NCBI RefSeq assembly: GCF_022539505.1
Contig: NC_061510.1
Span: 398,332,249 to 398,396,248 of the forward strand
Length of the DNA stretch: 64,000 bases
Direction of reading: 5' to 3'
Origin: Lolium rigidum
Lineage: Eukaryota; Streptophyta; Magnoliopsida; Poales; Poaceae
Shown here: in pieces, positions 56,242 through 64,000 of the stretch
Numbering within the stretch: position 1 is the first letter of the stretch
How the letters are laid out: every line of letters begins with the position of its first letter
Made by a program: the position numbers and the translations under genes
Notes under the pieces: generated by a model
Database searches by the model: none
What the model was told of the DNA's origin: nothing
Seen by the model: only the letters and a program-made list of their open reading frames with translations

Positions 56242-59200
56242 TCAAGTAACATCAAGAGACGAAGCATCAACATCATAATTTGTTCTAATAATAGAATCAT
56301 AAGGTAACTTCATTCTCTTTCTAGGGAAGTGTTCCATACCTTTCTTGAGAGGAAATTGATATTTAATATTACCTTCCTTCATATCAATAGTAGCACCAAC
56401 GGTTCGAAGAAAAGGTCTTCCCAATATAATGGGGCAAGATGCATTGCATTCAATATCCAAGACAACAAAATCAACGGGGACAAGGTTATTGTTAACCATA
56501 ATATGCACATTATCAACTTTCCCCAAAGGTTTCTTTTTAGCATTATCAGCGAGATTAACATCCGGATAACGAGTTTTTCAATGGTGGCAAGTCAAGCATA
56601 TCATAGACTTTCTTAGGCATAACGAAATACTTGCACCAAGATCACATAAAGCATTACAATCAAAATCTTTGACCCTCATTTTAATGATGGGCTCCCAACC
56701 ATCCTCTAGCTTTCTAGGAATAGAAGTTTCAAGTTTTAGTTTATCTTCTCTAGCTTTTATGAGAGCATTTGTAATATGTTTTGTGAAAGCCAAGTTTACA
56801 GACGCTAGCATTGGGACTCTTAGCAAGTTTTTGTAAGAACTTTATAACTTCAGAGATGTGGCAATCATCAAAATCTAAATCATTACAATCTAAAGCAATG
56901 GGATTATCATCCTCAAGGTTGGAAAAAATTTCAGCGGTTTTATCACAGTGCAGTTTCAGCGGTTTTAGCGGTTTCGAGTAATTTTGCGCGCTTTGCACTA
57001 GGGGTAGAAGCATTGACAACACCAATTATTTTACCATTAATAGTAGGAGGTGCAGCAACATGTGAATCATTAGCATTGCTAGTGGTGGTAATAGTCCAAA
57101 CTTTAGCTACATTTTTCTCTTTAGCTAGTTTTTCATTTTGTTCTCTATCCCACCTAGCACACAGTTCAGCCATTAATCTTATATTCTCATTAATTCTAAC
57201 TTGGATGGCATTTGCTGTAGTAACAATTTTATTTTCAATATCCCTATTAGGCATAACTTTCGATTTCAAAAGATACCTTTCTTGAGAAATTGATGTTTAT
57301 ATTACCTTCCCTCATATCAATAATAGCACCAACGGTTGAAGAAAAGGTCTTCCCAATATAATGGGACCAGATGCATTGCATTCAATATCCAAGACAACAA
57401 AATCAAGACAAGATTGTTATTCTTCGTGTGCTTAATTTGTCTCAACTGCCCCAAAGGTTTCTTTGTAGAATGATCAGCAAGATTAAATGAAATAACAATT
57501 TTTTCGGCGGTGGCAATTCAAGCATATTATAAATTTTCTTAGGCATAACGAGAAATACTTTTTAAGATCACATAAAGTGACACATTCAAATCTTTAACCT
57601 TCATCTTTAATGATGGGCTCCCAACCATCCTCTAGCTTTTTTTAGAATAGAGGCTTGACGCTCTGGTTTCTCTTTCTCAACTTTGTAAAGGCATTTGTAA
57701 TATGATGGTAAAGAAAACAAATTTATAACACTAGCATTAGGACTTTAGCAAGTTTTGCAAGAACTTTATAACTTCAGAGATGGCAGAATACGCTAAATTC
57801 AAACCTTTATAATCTCTAAAGCAATGGGATCATCATCCCTAATGTTGAGAAAAAAATTCAACGACTTTATCACGAAGCGGTTCGGCGGTTTTTTGCACGC
57901 GGTTTTCGGGCGATTTTTCGCGCTTTGCATTAGAAGTGAAACGGCAACAACACCAATTCTTTTATTAGTATGAGTAGGTGTGCTTGCTCTTGGCAGTAGC
58001 ATTACTAGTGGTGGTAATAGTCCAAACTTTAGCTATATTCTTTATCTTTAGCTGTTTTCAATTTTCTTCTCTATCCGCTATGTAGCAGTTCAGCCATTAA
58101 TCTTATATTCTCATTAATTCTAACTTGATTGTTTAGTGTAGTAGTAATTTTATCATCTAAATCCATAGGTTTAGCAGCCATTTTATTAATTAAAGAGATT
58201 GTGATCTGGAGACATGTATGCGGATTAGGTTTAGGCACTAGCAAGTTTGATTTGCTTGAGATTTCCCTGTTGAATTTTCAAGTTGTTCCCTGTAATTGTA
58301 TAGTAGATTGCTCATTCATAATTTTAAGTAAACAATTTGCATTTTGCTCATATTGTGATTGCAAACTCTTGGTGGATCTTTCAATTTCTAACATCTTTTC
58401 TTCATTAGGTGAAGCATATCTACCATAAGAGTTACCATTAAGCGGTATGGCTTTCAGAATCATTGTGATTGTTATTTTCATTAGAAGTCCACATCAACAT
58501 ATTCTTCTTGAGCAACCAATAGAACTACGGAACATTCATTGGGAATCAACATTAGGCCTATCTGTTCACCCAAGCTCGCGAGACATAATAGCATCAATCT
58601 TGTATCACTCAAGTAAGAGTTTCCTTGACTGATGTACCTTCTTACCTATGAAGACTCTTTCCGATGTACCGTACAAGTGAGTTCCAGTCATGTCACTATT
58701 ATCAAGAAGCTTTGTTGCTTCCACACCAAGAGTGATGGAACCTTAAAGGTACCTCCAGGCGACAGAATCCAGCCAGGTTCATGAAGAAAGAATTCGAGTC
58801 TTTTGCATGTAGAAGGTTTGGATGATCTGTCCAAGTAAGTGAGTCCATGGGTTGGGCAGTTTACAACCGAGGATTTCTTATTCTTCCCATGCTTGAGCAA
58901 CATCGTACAGTATCCAATTGTTTAGAATTCATTTATGCTGCCTCCTCAAAGATATAATTTTAGCGGGGGATAATATCTGCCAATAAGCAGCATCCACGCA
59001 TTTGGTCCATGAGTCAATACTATTCTTAGGTAGAGATAGCAACTCTGCAATCTTTAGCTCTTCACTCTTAATGAAAGGAACAATTTTGATTTCAATAATA
59101 ATATCACCATCTGCATCTGCATATTTTACATTTACATAGTTCAACAAAATTCTTTCAGGTAGGCAACATCAGCAGAACTAATTCCCAGGCATTGATTAAC

Positions 59201-59329
59201 AGCAAGATTGATACTTGAGTTTAATTTCAAAGAATTCCTATTTGTAGTGTGATCCGACAATTGTGCATAAGAAATCATTATTATTTTGGTTGTGAAGTCA
59301 CACAACAAAGTATTTTCGGCGTTGGCCAT
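56242..59329 (-). pseudogene. Gag-protease region, first copy, heavily decayed
   Basis: The protease end is readable: CDLGASISL (about 56640) with DLG in place of the usual DTG/DSG, then DFVVLDIECNASCPIILGRP (about 56400) and the stop at 56242. Upstream are fragments of a gag with SLPKNSIDSWTKC and PAKIISLR (about 58930-59030) and a start MANAENTLLCDFTT (59329). Many frameshifts occur, and segments at 56330-57100 recur at 57270-58000. Confidence 0.7.
57270..58010 (-). repeat. Divergent tandem copy of 56330-57090
   Basis: Phrases such as gcaccaacggttgaagaaaa, tgcattgcattcaatatcca and ggtaatagtccaaactttag recur about 950 bp apart in the same order, with numerous indels in the second copy. Confidence 0.75.
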
Positions 59330-59569
59330 TTTAGCATTAAATAAAGCAAACTGATCATTATTACCACAAGTAAACCTAATTTTTTTGTGTTTTCAATATA
59401 GCAAACCATTATGTAATGAAATAAAACTAGCAACTATTTTTGTATTTTGATTTAGTGCAGCAGAGCAAAGTAGTAATAAAACTAAGCTTTAAAGACAAAA
59501 ACATTAAAAGAGATTAAGTGGGGCTCCCTTGGTAATGCTTGATCTCAAAAACAGCAGTATACGAGAAAT

Positions 59570-60206
59570 TTAACTTGATGTTTGACTGGTTGGTATGTTG
59601 TCTTTTACGTTGAGCACTGCGTCAGATTTAGGAACCCCAAGGAGAGGAGTTGCTTGAATGCGCACAATATGGTTCTCTCGGTAAAACCAAAGGTTAATCC
59701 GGACTGATGCAGGAGTCAAGAAACACATTGAAGGTTGATGGCGGCGAGATGCTAGTGCGGCGCAACACCGAAGAGATTCCGCGCCAACGTCAGACACTGC
59801 CTGACACAACCAAAATACTTTGCCCCAGCAAGCTTGATGAGAGTTGTCAATCTCACCTGACACTGTAACAAAGGATTAACCGTATTGTGTGGAGGGTAGT
59901 TGTTTCTAACGAGGAAAGCATTAAAACAAGTATTACGGTAGATTGTGGCCCCCGTTAAAGAGAATTGGACCGGGGTCTACAGTTCACTAGAGGTGTCTCT
60001 CTCCCATAAGACGAAACGACATGTTGGGTGAACAGAGTACTGAGTTGGGCAATTGACAAATAAAGAGAGCATGACAATGCACATACATATCATGATGAGT
60101 ATAGTGAGATTTAGTTGGGCATTACGACAAAAGTACATGAGACCGCCATCCAAGCTTGCATCTATGCCTAAAAAGTCCACCTTCGAGGTTATCATCCGAA
60201 CCCCCT
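59570..60206 (-). repeat. Extra LTR fragment inside the Gypsy-like element
   Basis: Corresponds to the first 600 bp of the right LTR (for example gaaggttgatggcggcg, tttgccccagcaagc, ggaccggggtctacag) with many short indels, and stops at the assembly gap. It lies where a leader-to-LTR junction would be in a tandem arrangement. Confidence 0.78.
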
Positions 60207-60306
60207 NNNNNNNNNNNNNNNNNNNNNNNNNNNNNNNNNNNNNNNNNNNNNNNNNNNNNNNNNNNNNNNNNNNNNNNNNNNNNNNNNNNNNNNNNNNNNN
60301 NNNNNN
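60207..60306. other. Assembly gap of 100 N
   Basis: Exactly 100 unknown bases, a conventional placeholder, so the true gap size is unknown. LTR sequence lies on the left and gag sequence on the right. Confidence 0.98.
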
Positions 60307-61891
60307 GAAAAATTTAGTCTTGCATAGAAGGTTTGGATGATCATCAGAAGTGGTCGGTCCATGGGTTGGGCAATTTTTAACCGAGAGATTTCATTCTTTC
60401 CCAAGCTTGAGCAACATGTTCAGTATCTAATTGTTTAAAATTCATTATGCTACTCCTCAAAGATATAATTTTAGCAGGGGGATAATATCTACCAATAAAA
60501 GCATCCTTGCATTTAGTCCATGAATCAATACTATTCTTAGGCGAGAGATAGCCAACCAATCTTTAGCTCTTCCTCTTAATGAGAAAGGGAACAATTTTAG
60601 TTTTATAATGTCACCATCTACATCTTTATATTTTTGCATTTCACATAGTTCAACAAAATTATTGAGATTGGGCGGCGGCATCGCCCGGGAGACTAACACC
60701 GAGAAAATTGCTCTGCATCATGAAGATTCGAGTCAGCCGGAGGTTTAATTTCAAGAGAATTACTCGCGGTAGTAGCGAGGTGGAGCAATAGGTGTGCATA
60801 AGAAATCATTATTATTCGTGCACTATCAACCTTAGAAGCAAGAATATCAATTTTATTGAGCTTTTCCTCAACAGATTTGTTAAAGGCAGTTTGTGTACTA
60901 ATAAATTCTTTAAGCATAGCTTCAAGTCCAGGGGGTGTATTCCTATTATTGTTGTAAGAATTCCCATAAGAATTAGCATAACCGTTACCATTATTATAAG
61001 AATATGGCCTATAGTTATTACTAGAATTGTTCCGATAAGCATTGTTGTTGAAATTATTATTTTTAATGAAGTTTACATCAACATGTTCTTCTTGGGCAAC
61101 CAATGAAGCTAATGGAACATTATTAGGATCAACATTAGTCCTATCATTCACAAGCATAGACATAATAGCATCAACCTTAACATTCAAGGAAGAGGATTCT
61201 TCAACAGAATTTACCTTCTTACCTTGTGGAGCTCTTTCCGTGTGCCATTCAGAGTAATTAACCATCATATTATCAAGAAGCTTTGTTGCTTCACCAAGAG
61301 TGATGGACATAAAGGTACCTCCAGCAGACTGAATCCAATAAATTCCGCGAAGAAAAATTTAGTCCTGCATAGAAGGTTTGGATGATCATCCAAGTAGTCA
61401 GTCCATGGGTTGGGCAATTTTTAACCAAAGATTTCATTCTTTCCCAAGCTTGAGCAACATGTTCATTATCCAATTGGTTAAAATTCATTATGCTACTCCT
61501 CAAAGATATAATTTTAGCAGGGGGATAATATCTACCAATAAAAGCATCCTTGCATTTACTCCAGGAATCAATACTATTCTTAGGCGAGAGATAGCAACCA
61601 ATCTTTAGCTCTTACTCTTAATGAGAAAGGAAACAATTTTAATTTTATAATGTCACCATCTACATCTTTATACTTTTGCATTTCACATAATTCAACAAAA
61701 TTATTGAGATGGGCAGCAGCATCATCATAACTAACACCAGAAAATTGCTCTCGCATAACAAGATTAAGTAAAGCAGGTTTAATTTCAAAGAATTCTGCTG
61801 TAGTAGCAGGTGGAGCAATAGGTGTGCATAGGAAATCATTATTATTTGTGCTAGTGAAATCACACAACTTAGTATTTTCAGGGGTGGCCAT
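60307..61891 (-). pseudogene. Gag, second copy with internal duplication, frameshifted
   Basis: The start is MATPENTKLCDFTSTNNND (61891). Then come FVELCEMQKYKDVDGDIIK and FPFSLRVRAKDWL, a break, AWERMKSLVKNCPTHGL and TFYAGLNFSSRNLLDSV, a break, then LGEATKLLDNMMVNYSEWH and an Asn/Tyr-rich stretch (61310-60693). This is Athila-like gag. Sequence 60307-60823 repeats 61340-61850 (about 1 kb offset). Confidence 0.8.
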
Positions 61892-62117
61892 TTTAGCGGT
61901 AGTAAATAAAGCAAACTAGATAAAGTAAATGCAAGTAAACTAATTTTTTTGTGTTTTTGATATAGAGTGCAAGACAAGTAAATAAAGTAAAGCTAGCAAC
62001 TAATTTTTTTGTGTTTTGATATAATGCAGCAAACAAAGTAGTAAATAAAATAAAGCAAGACAAAAACAAAGTAAAGAGATTGAGAAGTGGAGACTCCCCT
62101 TGCAGCGTGTCTTGATC

Positions 62118-62135
62118 TCCCCGGCAACGGCGTCA
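62118..62135 (-). other. Primer-binding site (tRNA-Asp type) of the minus element
   Basis: Reverse strand tgacgccgttgccgggga, 11 bases inside the 5' LTR, with one change from the usual plant sequence. Confidence 0.78.
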
Positions 62136-62146
62136 GAAAAAGAGCT

Positions 62147-63745
62147 TGATGGCGTGTAACTCACACGTTCTTTGGGAACCCCAAGAGGAAGGTATGATGC
62201 GCACAGCAGCAAGTTTTCCCTCAGAAAGAAACCAAGGTTTATCGAACCAGGAGGAGCCAAGAAGCACGTTGAAGGTTGATGGCGGCGGGATGTAGTGCGG
62301 CGCAACACCGGGGATTCCGGCGCCAACGTGGAACCTGCACAACACAACCAAAGTACTTTGCCCCAACGAAACGGTGAGGTTGTCAATCTCACCGGCTTGC
62401 TGTAACAAAGGATTAACCGTATTGTGTGGAAGATGATTGTTTGCAAGAAAACAGTAAAAACAAGTATTGCGAACAGATTTGTATTTCAGTATTAAAGAAT
62501 GGACCGGGGTCCACAGTTCACTAGAGGTGTCTCTCCCATAAGATAAAAGCATGTTGGGTGAACAAATTACAGTCGGGCAATTGACAAATAGAGAGGGCAT
62601 AACAATGCACATACATGTCATGATAAGTACAGTGATATTTAATTGGGCATTACGACAAAGTACATAGACCGCCATCCAACTGCATCTATGCCTAAAAAGT
62701 CCACCTTCGGAGTTATCGTCCGAACCCCTCCAGTATTAAGTTGCTAAGCAACAAACAATTGCATTAAGTATGGTGCGTAATGTAATCAACAACTACATCC
62801 TCGGACATAGCGCCAATGTTTTATCCCTAGTGGCAACGAGCACAACACAACCTTAGAACTTTCGTCACTCGTCCCAGGTGTCAATGCGGGCATGAACCCA
62901 CTATCGAGCATAAATACTCCCTCTTGGAGTTAAGAGCAAAAACTTGGCCGGAGCCTCTACTAATAACGGAGAGCATGCAAGATCATAAACAACACATATG
63001 CAATAACTTGATAATTAACATAACATGGTATTCTCTATCCATCGGATCCCGACAAACACAACATAGAGTATTACGGATAGATGATCTTGATCATGTTAGG
63101 CAGCTCACAAGATCCAACAATGAAGCACAATGAGGAGAAGACAACCATCTAGCTACTGCTATGGACCCATAGTCCAGGGATGAACTACTCACTCATCACT
63201 CCGGAGGCGACCATGGCGGTGTAGAGTCCTCCGGGAGATGAATCCCCTCTCCGGCGAGGGTGCCGGAGGAGATCTCGAGAATCCCCGAGATGGGATTGGC
63301 GGCGGCGGCGTCTCTGGAAGGTTTTCCGTATCGTGGTTTTTCGCCTCAGGGGTTTCGCGACGGAGGCTTTAAGTAGGCGTAAGGGCAGAGTCGGAGGGCT
63401 GACGAGGGGCCCACACCATAGGGCGGCGCGGGCCCCCCCTCTGGCAGTGCGGCCCTATGGTGGCGGCGCCTCGTCGCCCCACTTCGTATCCCTTTCGGTC
63501 TTCTGGAAGGTTCGTGGCAAAATAGGACCCTGGGTCTTGATTTCGTCCAATTCCGAGAATATTTCGTTACTAGGATTTACGAAACCAAAAACAGCTAGAA
63601 ACAGCAATCGGCTCTTCGGCATCTTGTTAATAGGTTAGTTCCAGAAAATGCATGAATATGACATAAAGTGTGCATAAAACATGTAGGTATCATCAATAAT
63701 ATGGCATGGAACATAAGAAATTATCGATACGTCGGAGACGTATCA
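62147..63745 (-). repeat. 5' LTR of the minus-strand Gypsy-like element
   Basis: + strand from tgatggcgtgtaac to gacgtatca, followed by the TSD gctac. Same family as the LTRs at 21106-32876. Confidence 0.9.
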
Positions 63746-63750
63746 GCTAC

Positions 63751-64000
63751 CGTCGCAATCTAAGTAATATAAGATGCATAAAAGGATTAACATCACATGC
63801 AATTCATATGTGATATGATATGACCCTTTAGTTTTTGCGCCTTTGATCTTCATCTCCAAAGCACGGACATGATCTCCATCATCAACGGGCATGATCTCCA
63901 TCATCGTCGGCGTAGCGTCAAGGTCCATGGCGCCGTCTTCATGGTTGTTCACCACATGTAGCAACTATTACAACTACTTTGAAATAATACTACTACATGA
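63751..64000 (-). mobile_element. Copia leader, right of the Gypsy insertion
   Basis: Reverse counterpart of 14940-15160. The frame-like stretch at 63743-63964 is part of the leader. The Copia element continues beyond the window. Confidence 0.82.

Larger units (their letters stand above)
52056..63745 (-). mobile_element. Gypsy-like element (gag-protease only), 11.7 kb, TSD GCTAC
   Basis: Flanked by gctac at 52051-52055 and 63746-63750 and inserted in the Copia leader. LTRs of 1600 and 1599 bp bound an internal region with a tRNA-Asp-type primer site, gag and protease remnants and a 2.6 kb 3' region identical in plan to that of the array at 21106-32876. No RT, RNase H or integrase is present. 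An additional LTR-like piece, repeated gag sequence and a 100-N gap lie inside, so the true structure may be a tandem array. Confidence 0.9.

Noticed and set aside
52056..63745. Treating the whole interval as one intact autonomous retrotransposon
   Set aside because: The TSD and LTRs fit, but no RT or integrase is readable, an extra LTR piece occurs inside and there is a gap.

Overview
This is plant nuclear DNA, most probably from a grass of subfamily Pooideae (Triticeae or a close relative). The evidence is a complete Globulin-3-type 7S seed storage gene, introns with plant splice signals, an Angela/BARE-like Copia LTR of about 1.8 kb, Gypsy LTRs beginning TGATACGTCTCC, Stowaway MITEs, and nested retrotransposons making up most of the sequence. 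No species can be fixed from the window alone.

Three host genes are supported: (1) a GPI-anchored lipid-transfer protein on + (384-1407, two exons) with a MITE in its intron; (2) a divergent proteasome beta type-2 subunit on - (34060-34729, two exons); (3) a Globulin-3 vicilin on - (39272-40973, four exons) with a TATA box and three CATGCATG (RY) boxes upstream. They are unrelated in function.

Between genes 1 and 2 (about 3-34 kb) lie, in order: a LINE 3' fragment; a 1.4 kb non-autonomous LINE with a 14-bp target-site duplication; a nearly full-length L1 LINE on - (5802-12657) whose ORFs are broken by a few transitions and short slippage indels; the 5' LTR and leader of a Copia element (12658-15592); a Gypsy element inserted in that leader (15593-21105) with gag, protease and RT but cut off within RT; a tandem LTR-internal-LTR-internal-LTR array of a second Gypsy-like family (21106-32876) whose two units carry different intact ORFs; a reversed LTR fragment; a PIF/Harbinger transposase remnant; and a LINE RT fragment.

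Between genes 2 and 3 are a minisatellite-like tract, a degraded CACTA end with exon remnants of a CACTA-associated gene, and a MITE just beyond the Globulin gene. To the right of gene 3 are a Stowaway MITE, another 1.4 kb non-autonomous LINE with TSD, a degenerate repeat tract split by a small CACTA (TSD GTT), and a reversed Copia element (from 45902, running past the right edge). The Copia element is interrupted by a 1.44 kb CACTA (TSD TTC) and by an 11.7 kb Gypsy-like element (52056-63745, TSD GCTAC) with gag and protease remnants only. A 100-N assembly gap lies at 60207-60306.

The most unusual signal is the 52056/21106 family. Three internal regions share the same LTRs, tRNA-Asp-type primer site, leader and structured 3' region, but the coding slot is occupied by gag-protease, by a gag-like ORF, or by an intact 214-residue ORF I do not recognise. 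A second unusual signal is a set of five perfect hairpins in the transcribed part of the Gypsy LTR at 15593-16764.
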